Numbered from the stretch's first letter, positions 6,608 through 14,389 are shown. The stretch is 16,906 nucleotides of DNA from Myxococcales bacterium (GCA_014238595.1 JABAAV010000008.1:1-16906), one strand, 5' to 3'. Translations and numbers: made by a program. The notes: generated by a model not told the origin, from the sequence alone.

Positions 6608-8023
6608 ATGACAACACAAATGAGACAACAATTGAAGCTGTCTCAGCAGTTGACAATGACACCGCAGCTTCTTGCGCAGATCAAGCTATTGCAACTTTCA
6701 CGTGCGGAGTTATTGGAGAAAGTAGAAGAAGAATTATTGGACAATCCTGTCATTGAGAATGCCAATGAGGAAACTGGTATTCATGAAGCAGCTGTTGCCT
6801 CTGAAGGCACTGTCGAACAACAAGACGGCGTAGAAGACACAACTGAGCAGGTCGCTGTAGATGAAATTGAGTGGGAAAACTATCTGGAGAGTTACAACGA
6901 ACGTTCATCATATGTGGCTGATGTCGTTGTTGCTGATGATTCTGATGGGTTTGAATCCATGGTACCAAAACATGAATCATTGTCGGATTACTTGAATTGG
7001 CAAATCTGTATGTTGAATTGGTCAGAGAAAGAACGAGATATTGCACAGCTTATCATTGGAAACATGGATGCAGATGGATATTTCAAAGAGCCGAGTATAG
7101 TAGATATTGCGCGTGAATTAGGCGTAGGACAAGTATTAGCAAAACAGGTCTTAGAATCTGTCCAGATGTTAGATCCGATAGGCGTTGGTGCACGCAATAT
7201 TGAAGAATGTTTGTTGATCCAAGTCCTGTATTATGGAAATGATGAACCGTTAGTGATTGGTATTATCAAAGATCATCTTTCCAGTTTAGAAACAAAAAAT
7301 TATCGGAAAATTGCACGAGCGCTCCATTGTAGTGAAGATGAAGCACAGAGAGCGGCTCAAATAGTACTTGCATTAGATCCTTTTCCTGGACAGATCTATT
7401 CAAAAAATGAGACCAATTACATTATTCCAGATATTAATATTCGTAAAATTGGTGATGAATATTTTATCAATACTAACGATGATGGTATGCCAAAATTGCG
7501 TATTTCAGCAGCATATCGCAAAGCTTTGTCTGGATCTTCACAAGAAAAAGAATATATAGAGGACAGATTACGTTCAGCACAGTGGTTGATTGGTTCTATT
7601 CAACGAAGGCAAAAAACCATTGTCCGCGTGACAGAATCGATTGTGAAATTCCAACGTGATTTTTTTGAAAAAGGTCACATGTACTTAAAACCTTTGATCC
7701 TTGCTGATGTTGCCAATGATATTGATATGCATAGTTCTACTGTCTCACGGGTAACGTCAAATAAATACGCTGATACACCTCATGGGATCATCTGTCTGAA
7801 ATATTTTTTTAATCAAGATATCTCTACGGGAGAGAACACGGTGAGTGCGGTTGTTGTACAAAATAGGATTAAACAGATTCTTGATGCAGAAGATCCACAA
7901 CATCCTGTTTCAGATCAAAAGATCACTAATATGCTTAAAGAAGAAAATATTACAATAGCCCGTCGCACGGTAGCAAAATATCGTGATAGAATGGGTATTC
8001 TTAGTGCACTTAAACGAAAATGA
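6608..8023 (+). CDS. rpoN: RNA polymerase sigma-54 factor
   Basis: Sigma-54 of 471 residues, which directs RNA polymerase to -24/-12 promoters that need enhancer-binding ATPases. Region I is the Gln/Leu-rich N-terminus (QQLKLSQQLTMTPQLLAQIK, then LLQLSRAELL). Region II is an acidic linker at about 45-90. Region III includes the core-binding part, the helix-turn-helix (SSTVSRVTSNKYADTPHG) and, near the C-terminus, the RpoN box ARRTVAKYRDRMG, which contacts the -24 element. All parts are present and the length is normal. A strong Shine-Dalgarno at 6594-6600 sets the start at ATG 6608. It heads the hpf-ptsN-rapZ-HPr-ptsI block, a widespread association between sigma-54 and the nitrogen PTS. The dependent activators are not in the window. 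Confidence 0.97.
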   Translation: MTTQMRQQLKLSQQLTMTPQLLAQIKLLQLSRAELLEKVEEELLDNPVIENANEETGIHEAAVASEGTVEQQDGVEDTTEQVAVDEIEWENYLESYNERSSYVADVVVADDSDGFESMVPKHESLSDYLNWQICMLNWSEKERDIAQLIIGNMDADGYFKEPSIVDIARELGVGQVLAKQVLESVQMLDPIGVGARNIEECLLIQVLYYGNDEPLVIGIIKDHLSSLETKNYRKIARALHCSEDEAQRAAQIVLALDPFPGQIYSKNETNYIIPDINIRKIGDEYFINTNDDGMPKLRISAAYRKALSGSSQEKEYIEDRLRSAQWLIGSIQRRQKTIVRVTESIVKFQRDFFEKGHMYLKPLILADVANDIDMHSSTVSRVTSNKYADTPHGIICLKYFFNQDISTGENTVSAVVVQNRIKQILDAEDPQHPVSDQKITNMLKEENITIARRTVAKYRDRMGILSALKRK

Positions 8024-8024
8024 G

Positions 8025-8032
8025 AGAAAGGA
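8025..8032 (+). promoter_or_regulatory. Shine-Dalgarno that selects the GTG start of hpf
   Basis: AGAAAGGA at 8025-8032 lies 10 nt before GTG 8043, just after the rpoN stop. The only in-frame ATG upstream (7983) lies inside rpoN and would add 20 residues that do not fit the family. Confidence 0.6.
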
Positions 8033-8042
8033 ATTATTTATT

Positions 8043-8663
8043 GTGAAAACTTCAGTCACATTCCGTCATATGGACGCAACGGATGCGTTAAAAAATTATG
8101 CGCAAGAACGAATTCAGAGAGTTACTAAATATTCTCCTGATCCTATTTCTTGTCATGTGGTGATGAGCGCAGAAAAATATCTTCATACAGTAGACATTAC
8201 ACTTCGGCTTCATAATGGGTTTTCAGTAGCAGGTCATGAATCGACTGAAGATATGTATTCTTCCGTTGATTTAGTCATTGCAAAAATAGAGCGACAAATT
8301 CGCCGTTATAAAGAGAAATTAGTTAATCATAAATTGCAAAAAAACATTCCTCCTATCTCTGTTAGTCATGCGGTTATTGCAGAAAAAGGAACAGAAGGCG
8401 CACATGTTTCTGAACAAGATGATATAAATTCGAGCAAACATTTTGAAAGTGAAGATCTCAATGCGCTTAAAATTGTGCATCGAGAAGAATATGCAGCTGA
8501 ATCAATGTCTATAGAGCAAGCGATTATCCAGCTTAACTTGCTTCATCGTCAGTTTCTGGTGTTCTGCAATCAAACAAACAATGAGATGAATGTTCTTTAT
8601 CATCGCAAGGATGGAACCTATGGTCTCATAGGGGCATCTAAAATAAATACGGCTAAGGAATAA
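8043..8663 (+). CDS. hpf: Ribosome hibernation promoting factor, long form
   Basis: A protein of 206 residues that binds the 30S A/P site region and, in long-form members, dimerises 70S ribosomes into inactive 100S particles in slow-growing cells. The N-terminal S30AE domain (about 1-98) begins VKTSVTFRHMDATDALKNYA and ends in the basic helix AKIERQIRRYKEKLVNHK. A variable linker covers about 99-148. The C-terminal dimerisation domain (about 150-200) has SIEQAIIQLNLLHRQFLVF and VLYHRKDGTYGLIG. The GTG at 8043 is the best start because it matches the family N-terminus and has a ribosome-binding site; it follows the rpoN stop by 19 bp. Its place between rpoN and ptsN is typical of proteobacteria, although the nearby family member in enterobacteria is the short form. 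Confidence 0.93.
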   Translation: MKTSVTFRHMDATDALKNYAQERIQRVTKYSPDPISCHVVMSAEKYLHTVDITLRLHNGFSVAGHESTEDMYSSVDLVIAKIERQIRRYKEKLVNHKLQKNIPPISVSHAVIAEKGTEGAHVSEQDDINSSKHFESEDLNALKIVHREEYAAESMSIEQAIIQLNLLHRQFLVFCNQTNNEMNVLYHRKDGTYGLIGASKINTAKE

Positions 8664-8690
8664 ATTGTAATTACGATAGGGTTGAATATA

Positions 8691-9143
8691 ATGGACATAG
8701 CAAAGATTATTGCGAAACATGATGTTTTCGATGATTTAAAAAGCACAAATAAACAAGATGCAATTAAAGAGATGATTGCTTGTTTAATGACCAATCATCC
8801 TGAGATTGATCAAGAAATTGCCGTTGATGTTTTATCGAAACGTGAAGAATTATCTTCTACTGCTCTTGGGAAAGATGTTGCAATTCCTCATGGAAAATTG
8901 CCGACTCTTGATACACTGGTTGCATGCGTTTGTCGTTTTAAGCATGGCATCGATTTTTGTTCATTCGATGGTTCGCAAACGTTTTTATTCTTTGTTTTAT
9001 TATCACCTGAAACACCTACAGGTGATCATTTAAAAGTTGTGGCATGGATTAGTCGATTATTCAATAATGATCTTCTTCGACAACAATTGAGACAAGCTCC
9101 TGACAAAGATTGTATGTTTGAGATTTTATCTCATTTTAGATAA
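8691..9143 (+). CDS. ptsN: PTS IIA component, nitrogen-regulatory type (EIIANtr)
   Basis: A cytoplasmic EIIA domain of the fructose/nitrogen type, 150 residues. The phosphorylated histidine is His67 in AIPHGK, preceded by the conserved REELSSTALG and followed by VLLSPETPTGDHLKVVAWIS. In the nitrogen PTS, EIIANtr receives phosphate from an HPr-like protein and regulates targets such as potassium transport or stress and envelope functions; it does not carry sugar. No EIIB or EIIC is fused or adjacent, which fits a regulatory role. ATG 8691 is preferred over the in-frame TTG at 8682 because AGGG at 8678-8681 sits 9 nt before the ATG and would overlap the TTG start. It lies 27 bp after hpf and 19 bp before rapZ. 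Confidence 0.94.
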   Translation: MDIAKIIAKHDVFDDLKSTNKQDAIKEMIACLMTNHPEIDQEIAVDVLSKREELSSTALGKDVAIPHGKLPTLDTLVACVCRFKHGIDFCSFDGSQTFLFFVLLSPETPTGDHLKVVAWISRLFNNDLLRQQLRQAPDKDCMFEILSHFR

Positions 9144-9162
9144 GTATTGTGCAAAGTTCATT

Positions 9163-10014
9163 ATGAAAATCATTGTTGTTACAGGGCTTTCTGGTTCAGG
9201 AAAATCTACTGCGTTACGTGCTCTTGAAGATGTTGGTTTTTATTGCATGGACAATGTGCCGATCTCGGAAATAGTGCGTCTTGTAGAATATTTGTCATCT
9301 AAACAAATTACCATGATTGCTGTTTCTGTAGATATTAGACAGCATTTATTTGGATCTGATTATATTTCAGTGTTTAAAGAACTTAATAAAAATTATAATA
9401 TTGAAGTGCTTTTTCTAGATTCAACAGATGATGTTTTGATTCGTCGATTTTCAGAGACAAGGCGGAAACACCCATTAGCAGGTGATGTCTTGCGTAAAGA
9501 TATTAAAAAAGACAGAGACTTTGTGAAATGTTTTCAAGATGATCAAAATCAAACGATTTTAGACACTTCAAGAATGACGGTACATCAACTTAAAGACATT
9601 ATACAGGAAAGATATGGACGCAAAGAAGGACAATTATCTGTGACTCTGTTGTCGTTTGGATTTAAGTATGGGATTCCTGTTGAAGCAGATATGGTGATGG
9701 ATTGTCGATTTTTACCGAATCCATATTTTGTTGACTCACTTTCAAAGCTTGATGGTAAAAATGAAAAAATTTCACAGTTTGTATTGGGATCAACGAATGG
9801 CTCTTGTTTTTTGAAACATGTTGAGGCTTTAGTGAATTTTTCATTACCTTTATTTGAGAAAGAGCGAAAGTTATATACAACGATTGCTATTGGATGTACT
9901 GGAGGGCAACATCGTTCAGTTGTTTCTGTGGAGGAGATTTATAAACGATTAACCCCAAGATGGAATGTTTTGATTAGACATCGTGATATTTTGAATGGAG
10001 AATCCTATGTCTAA
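9163..10014 (+). CDS. rapZ: RapZ-family nucleotide-binding adaptor protein
   Basis: A protein of 283 residues. The N-terminal nucleotide-binding domain has the Walker A motif GLSGSGKST (residues 8-16), the GFYCMDNVP segment and the RRFSETRRKHPL motif. The C-terminal domain has the family signature GCTGGQHRSV. In E. coli, RapZ binds the sRNA GlmZ and brings RNase E to it, controlling glucosamine-6-phosphate synthase and so envelope precursor supply. Here the C-terminus ends RHRDILNGESYV and lacks the lysine-rich tail that E. coli RapZ uses for RNA binding, so GlmZ-type activity cannot be assumed. ATG 9163 is chosen because MKIIVVTGLSGSGKS is the family N-terminus; the in-frame ATG at 9118 lies inside ptsN. 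Its last 8 bp overlap the HPr gene, indicating coupling. Confidence 0.94.
   Translation: MKIIVVTGLSGSGKSTALRALEDVGFYCMDNVPISEIVRLVEYLSSKQITMIAVSVDIRQHLFGSDYISVFKELNKNYNIEVLFLDSTDDVLIRRFSETRRKHPLAGDVLRKDIKKDRDFVKCFQDDQNQTILDTSRMTVHQLKDIIQERYGRKEGQLSVTLLSFGFKYGIPVEADMVMDCRFLPNPYFVDSLSKLDGKNEKISQFVLGSTNGSCFLKHVEALVNFSLPLFEKERKLYTTIAIGCTGGQHRSVVSVEEIYKRLTPRWNVLIRHRDILNGESYV
9997..10000 (+). promoter_or_regulatory. Shine-Dalgarno of the HPr gene inside the rapZ 3' end
   Basis: GGAG at 9997-10000 lies 6 nt before ATG 10007, within the last codons of rapZ. It favours ATG 10007 over the in-frame ATG at 9995, which the Shine-Dalgarno would overlap. Confidence 0.55.
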
Positions 10015-10312
10015 AAAAAACCAAGAATTCATTGAGAAAACATTTGAGATTGTTCATGAAGGAGGTTTTCATGTGCGTCCAGCTACAAAATTTGCACAAT
10101 GTGCAGGGGAATTTAAATCTCAGATAGAAATACGTAAAGACAGTGACACGTTTGGAGAATGGGTTAATGGGAAGAGTATTATGTCACTTTTGACATTGGC
10201 TGCGACACAAGGCACAAAAATTAGAGTACGTGTCTCAGGAGATGATGCACGAGATGCTATCCAAGTTTTAGCTGAAGTTATTTTGCATCCATTTTCTGAT
10301 GATATTGAATGA
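10007..10312 (+). CDS. HPr-family phosphocarrier protein
   Basis: A cytoplasmic phosphocarrier of 101 residues, slightly longer than classical HPr (about 85-90) because of an N-terminal extension. The active-site histidine is His22 in GGFHVRPATKF, the counterpart of His15. Ser57 in NGKSIMSLLTLAATQG matches Ser46, the site of HPr kinase. HPr accepts phosphate from Enzyme I and passes it to EIIA proteins; here the obvious acceptor is the EIIANtr encoded two genes upstream. The gene overlaps rapZ by 8 bp and ends 6 bp before ptsI, so the three are probably one transcript. It could be named ptsH or npr; the sequence does not decide whether it serves a sugar or a nitrogen PTS, but the absence of permeases nearby favours the regulatory kind. 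Confidence 0.93.
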   Translation: MSKKNQEFIEKTFEIVHEGGFHVRPATKFAQCAGEFKSQIEIRKDSDTFGEWVNGKSIMSLLTLAATQGTKIRVRVSGDDARDAIQVLAEVILHPFSDDIE

Positions 10313-10318
10313 GAGACT

Positions 10319-12091
10319 ATGTCCGATACGAACAGCATTCCTTCACAACAAATATTACGTGGTGTTCCTGTTTCTTCAGGGATCGCTATCGATTCAGCTT
10401 ATGTTATTAATGATTCTGACTTGATTATATCAAAAGAGTTAATTGCTGAAGAAAATGTTGCACAAGAAATAAAACGTTTTCATGAAGCTATTGCGCTTAG
10501 TATTGAACAACTTGACCAAATTCAAAAACGTATTGATCCTAAAAAAGAATCTTTACTAGATAATATTATTGCATCGCATCAATCTATGATTCAAGACGTG
10601 CAACTGTTAGAAAAAACTAAACAATTTATTCAAGAACACAACATGAATGTTGAATGGGCATGTCAATGTGCTATTGAAGATATAAAACAAGATTTCGAAA
10701 GTTTAGAATCAATATATTTTCAAGAACGAATGAGTGATGTTGAAGCTGTAGGGAAGCGAATTATAAACAACATTGTCGGAACTCAATTGGTTTTAGATCC
10801 ACTACCGACAGGAAGTATTTTGGTAGGAAAAGACGTGTCTGCGATTGAGCTTATTCAATTTTTTCATATGGGTATCAAAGCAATATTACTTGAAGAAGGT
10901 GGTGCTACATCACACTGTGCTATTGTTGCACGAAAATATAAAATACCTGCAATTATGGGTGTGCAAGATCTTTGTCAAACGATCAAAATGTCTGATCCAA
11001 TAGCCTTGGATGGCACCACAGGAGAGATCATAATTCATCCTACAGATGCATTATGTCATTCGTTGTTAAAGAAAAAAGAAAAACAACAAATTGCGTTTGA
11101 TCGGTTATGCTCTTCTGAACGGGGATTACTAGCCAAAACCCAAGATGATGTTCTGATCCGTTTGATGGCAAATGTTGGATTACCGAATGAAATACCTTTG
11201 GCACTGCAATATGGTGCAACAGGCGTCGGATTGTTTAGAACTGAATTTATATATTTAGTCAATCGCAGTACATTGTCTGAGTCCAATCACGTTGAATATG
11301 TCAAAAAAACATTTGATTTGTTGAAAGGCGCACCCGTTATTTTTCGTACGTTTGATTTTGCAGCGGATAAAAATTTTGTTTCTATTTCTTCTTTGAAGAA
11401 TCAAAAAAATCCTGCACTGGGTTTGCGATCGATTCGATTTTCTTTAGATGATACAGGCAGAGATTTATTTGTTACGCAACTTCGTGGATTTTTAAAGGCA
11501 TCGATATATGGAAAATTACGCATTATGTTTCCCATGATTTCACAGGTTGAAGAGTTGCTAGAAGTCAAAAATGTTGTCAATCAAGTGAAACAGGATTTAA
11601 TCAATGAAGGTGTCTCGATTGCAGAGAATGTTGAGATTGGGATCGTTTTAGAAACTCCTTCGGCTGCATTGATTATTGAAGATATGCTTGACCATCTTGA
11701 TTTTATTTCGCTTGGAACTAACGATCTCATACAATACACGTTAGCTGTAGACAGGGGTAATCATTCAGTTCTTCCTCTCTATGATGGCGCACATCCTGCA
11801 GTGTTACGTCTTATACAACATGTTGTGACTTCTGCTGCTTCTAAAAAAATTCCTGTGTCGGTGTGTGGAGAAATGGCTGGTGATCCTGATCTGGCATTGC
11901 TTTTGATTGGATTAGGTGTCCTTGAACTTTCTATGGATCCTTATAGAATTCCAGAGATCAAACATCGTATTCGTTCAATTGATTTCAAAGAACTCAACAA
12001 AGAATCTGAGCGTTTAATTAAACTAGCTACTGCAACTGAAATTCGTCAAGGTATTAAGACTTATATCCATGAAGCAATGACCGATGTATAA
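10319..12091 (+). CDS. ptsI: PTS Enzyme I (phosphoenolpyruvate-protein phosphotransferase)
   Basis: Enzyme I of 590 residues, which takes phosphate from phosphoenolpyruvate and passes it to HPr. The N-terminal HPr-binding and swivel domains contain the phosphorylated histidine His199 in GGATSHCAIVARKYKIPAIMG. The C-terminal PEP-binding barrel has GVGLFRTEFIYL, FRTFDFAADKN, LGTNDLIQYTLAVDRGN and the catalytic Cys516 in VSVCGEMAGDPDLALLLIGLG. The length matches classical EI (about 575) and there is no N-terminal GAF domain as in enterobacterial PtsP, so any sensing must come from elsewhere. ATG 10319 follows a GAGAG ribosome-binding site that overlaps the HPr stop region (10311-10315). It completes the EI-HPr-EIIANtr relay of this cluster. 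Confidence 0.97.
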   Translation: MSDTNSIPSQQILRGVPVSSGIAIDSAYVINDSDLIISKELIAEENVAQEIKRFHEAIALSIEQLDQIQKRIDPKKESLLDNIIASHQSMIQDVQLLEKTKQFIQEHNMNVEWACQCAIEDIKQDFESLESIYFQERMSDVEAVGKRIINNIVGTQLVLDPLPTGSILVGKDVSAIELIQFFHMGIKAILLEEGGATSHCAIVARKYKIPAIMGVQDLCQTIKMSDPIALDGTTGEIIIHPTDALCHSLLKKKEKQQIAFDRLCSSERGLLAKTQDDVLIRLMANVGLPNEIPLALQYGATGVGLFRTEFIYLVNRSTLSESNHVEYVKKTFDLLKGAPVIFRTFDFAADKNFVSISSLKNQKNPALGLRSIRFSLDDTGRDLFVTQLRGFLKASIYGKLRIMFPMISQVEELLEVKNVVNQVKQDLINEGVSIAENVEIGIVLETPSAALIIEDMLDHLDFISLGTNDLIQYTLAVDRGNHSVLPLYDGAHPAVLRLIQHVVTSAASKKIPVSVCGEMAGDPDLALLLIGLGVLELSMDPYRIPEIKHRIRSIDFKELNKESERLIKLATATEIRQGIKTYIHEAMTDV

Positions 12092-12102
12092 ACACATATC
12101 CT

Positions 12103-12759
12103 ATGACTAATATAACTGATCCCAAATACAATCGTATTTACGAAGAATCGGGAAAGATTATTTCTACTGTTATCCATCGGACATCTTTTGCTGAGTCAGA
12201 CCTTTTAGAATTGTTTTCTTTAGTTGTTGATGGATTTGATAAGCGTATTAGATCTGCTTCGGGACCTTCATCAGTAGGTTGGCGCGATTTAGGTGATTTA
12301 GAGAACATGCTTTCTAAGGCTTATTTTCAATGTGTCGATGTTACAACATTAATGCATGATATTTCTGCGATTACTTTCTTAGAAGAAATTAAATTATTTG
12401 ATGTTAATCAAATCATAGAAATTTCAATCCGACTATTTCGACATCAATATCCCGATATGAATGTTTCGGTTGATTTAGGGTCTTCTCGTATGATCAATAC
12501 CAATCGTTGTATTTTAATTCTTTGTTTAATAAAAACATTGACATATGCTATTGCTTTGAAAGCAAAATCTTTTCAAATTAAAACAAATAACAATCAAGAT
12601 ACTCCAGTGATTGTCATTGAAATTTCAAACATTCAAAAAACAATTGATCACTCTTCCGATGAGATTGATTTTGTCGAATCAATGTTGTCCTATGCCAATC
12701 TCAAATTTTCCTATACGGTTAAGAACGAGACACTATGTATGTTGTTCGAAACAGTATAG
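12103..12759 (+). CDS. Divergent histidine-kinase-like protein, probably catalytically inactive
   Basis: A protein of 218 residues that I do not recognise as a named family. No signal peptide or membrane segment is clear. The layout resembles the dimerisation and ATPase halves of a sensor kinase. Residues about 62-100 form a helical stretch ending VTTLMHDISAITFLEEIKLF. Then come FDVNQIIEISIRLFRHQYPD, a strand pair NVSVDLGSS, a helix where an N-box would be (LILCLIKTLTYAIALKAKS), and the strands FQIKT and VIVIEIS. The N-box asparagine, the DxGxG motif and a clear phospho-acceptor histidine motif are missing, so kinase activity looks lost. It starts 11 bp after ptsI and is probably in the same operon, so a phosphorelay-linked binding or scaffold role is possible but only inferred. 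The likeness was judged by eye; a profile search could overturn it. Confidence 0.5.
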   Translation: MTNITDPKYNRIYEESGKIISTVIHRTSFAESDLLELFSLVVDGFDKRIRSASGPSSVGWRDLGDLENMLSKAYFQCVDVTTLMHDISAITFLEEIKLFDVNQIIEISIRLFRHQYPDMNVSVDLGSSRMINTNRCILILCLIKTLTYAIALKAKSFQIKTNNNQDTPVIVIEISNIQKTIDHSSDEIDFVESMLSYANLKFSYTVKNETLCMLFETV

Positions 12760-12819
12760 CTTTGAATAATTCTTCGAGACATTTTTGTCTTTTGTTAAAA
12801 CAGTTGTTGTATTTTATTT

Positions 12820-13779
12820 ATGAATCATAAAGTTTCTTTTTTTATTCTTACAGGTTTTTTGGGTGCAGGGAAAACTACAGTACTTAATGAGATTTTGACA
12901 TTGGAACATTCTTCACGAATTGCTGTTTTAGTGAATGAATTAGGACGTATTTCTATTGATACTAAAATGATCTTGCAAAGCGATGATGATGTTTTGGAGC
13001 TTGCAGGAGGGTGTGTTTGTTGTGCAATTGATATAAAAAATGATTTGTGGAACGGTATTGATGATGTAATTTCACGTTCTAATCCTGATCATGTGATTTT
13101 AGAGACAACTGGTATTGCAGAGCCATCAGCAATTATTAATGGGTTTCAATATCTTGAAAAAACTATTGCTGAGAAAATTCAACTCGCTGGAATCATTTGT
13201 GTGGTTGATGTCACAATGTCTATGGATGAAATACGTCCTGAAATACTCGATCAGATTCAATCAGCAGACAGAATTTTACTATCTAAAGTAGATAAGGCTT
13301 CGGCAAAAGAAATTCAAAGGGTTCACCAATTGATTGCTAAGATTAATGCTACAAGTGAGGTTGTTTCTTTTCCAAAAAATGAAATTGGAAAAAGAAATAT
13401 GTCCAATTGGATATTGGAGATTCGTCCACCCCAAAAAATATATTCATTATCAAACAATCATCATAAAAACACGGACCATTTAGGACAAATAACAGCGGTT
13501 TCATTTTCTGATAATGCTCCATTGGTTGCTGAAACATTAATGACACTAATAGAATCTATGAAAAAAGATTTCTTGCGTATTAAAGGCTGTGTTTTTATTT
13601 CAGGAAAATCACAAATTGGCTATTTGGAACTTGCAGGGAAAGAACTATCACTTCGCTATGGAAATGCTTGGGGCAAGACTCTTCCTAAAACAGAACTTGT
13701 TTTTATTGGAGATTCTTTAGATGAAGCTGCATTGCAACGGAAGTTATGGTCTTGTCGAACAGCGTGTGCCGATTCTTAG
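12820..13779 (+). CDS. CobW/ZNG1-type (COG0523) metal-chaperone GTPase
   Basis: A G3E-family P-loop GTPase of 319 residues. Seen are Walker A GFLGAGKTT (residues 12-20), the metal-binding CxCC motif GGCVCC (Cys65, Cys67, Cys68), the Walker B-like ETTGIAEPSAI, and SKVDKA in place of the usual NKxD guanine-specificity motif. A C-terminal CobW_C-type domain covers about 220-315. Relatives use GTP hydrolysis to deliver zinc, cobalt or other metals to target proteins in the cytoplasm. The CxCC motif is intact, so metal binding is likely, but the metal and client are not shown: no zinc-regulated gene, cobalamin gene or Zur-like site is seen nearby. It lies 60 bp after the kinase-like gene, and its stop codon overlaps that of the convergent thioredoxin gene by 2 bases. 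Confidence 0.88.
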   Translation: MNHKVSFFILTGFLGAGKTTVLNEILTLEHSSRIAVLVNELGRISIDTKMILQSDDDVLELAGGCVCCAIDIKNDLWNGIDDVISRSNPDHVILETTGIAEPSAIINGFQYLEKTIAEKIQLAGIICVVDVTMSMDEIRPEILDQIQSADRILLSKVDKASAKEIQRVHQLIAKINATSEVVSFPKNEIGKRNMSNWILEIRPPQKIYSLSNNHHKNTDHLGQITAVSFSDNAPLVAETLMTLIESMKKDFLRIKGCVFISGKSQIGYLELAGKELSLRYGNAWGKTLPKTELVFIGDSLDEAALQRKLWSCRTACADS

Positions 13780-14389
13780 TTCGATTCATCGATGAGTGCT
13801 TGAATACATGTTTGTGCTACAGATAAATTCCATGTTCTCGTATTTGTAAAATAATAGCGGATTTTCCCTTGACGATCGATCAAGAATGTTTCAGGAATTC
13901 TTGGAATACCAAATGCTTTAGCAATGACACCCAATGTTTCTTGTTTGTTACTTGGAGGATCCAAAAGAACAGTTAATGGTGTTCCTTGTGGAAAAAACTT
14001 TGCTAGATCCTTCCAATCAAAAGCAGAGGCCATAGCAAGAACTATGAAGTCATTAGAGTCTAAATCTTGTTGAAGTTTTTCTAAGCTAGGAACTTCTTCA
14101 ACACATGGTGGACACCATGTTGCCCAAAAGTTAAGCAACACCACTTTTCCGCGATAACTGGAAAGTGATCTCTTGTTTCCTTGACTGTCTTGAACCGTGA
14201 AATCAGGGGCATCTTGTGGAAATGAAGGAAAGACGGTGTTGTTTTCAGTAAATTTTAATCCACGACATGCTGCTATTTTTTCACGTTCAGTGGCAGGTGA
14301 TAAAAAATCAGATAGCCAAATGCAAGTAATACGACAATCCCAATATAAATTGAGAGAATCATTGTTTTTCGAATGAAATGTTGATGCAT
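13776..14389 (-). pseudogene. TlpA/ResA-like membrane-anchored thioredoxin, frame broken at a homopolymer
   Basis: Thiol-disulfide oxidoreductase of the TlpA/ResA class. The 3' part is intact: GKVVLLNFWATWCPPC with the redox pair Cys93/Cys96 (numbering after frame correction), PETFLIDRQGKI with the cis-Pro position, and a normal C-terminus. The N-terminal part, with ATG at 14389 and the hydrophobic anchor SIYIGIVVLLAFGYLIF, is in a different frame. The two frames meet at the A6 run on the + strand at 14302-14307. One extra base there would give a continuous protein of 204 residues with the expected order of anchor, linker, SFPQDAPDFTVQDSQG, then the thioredoxin fold. Without it the anchor frame stops after KK, and the thioredoxin frame has no ATG, GTG or TTG until GTG 14147/14144, inside the first strand of the fold. 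It is either a real mutation, a sequencing or assembly indel, or a gene read by slippage. Such proteins reduce periplasmic disulfides, often for cytochrome c maturation. No ccm gene is nearby. Confidence 0.8.

Noticed and set aside
12777..12793. Small hairpin AGAC / GTCT followed by a few Ts, as a terminator after the kinase-like gene.
   Set aside because: The stem is only 4 bp and A/T-flanked, and the T tract is short; far too weak to call a terminator.
14302..14307. Programmed -1 ribosomal frameshift site in the thioredoxin gene.
   Set aside because: The zero-frame codons around the T6 run (ATT TTT TAT) do not allow tandem re-pairing in the -1 frame, and no strong downstream stem is apparent; a simple indel explains it better.
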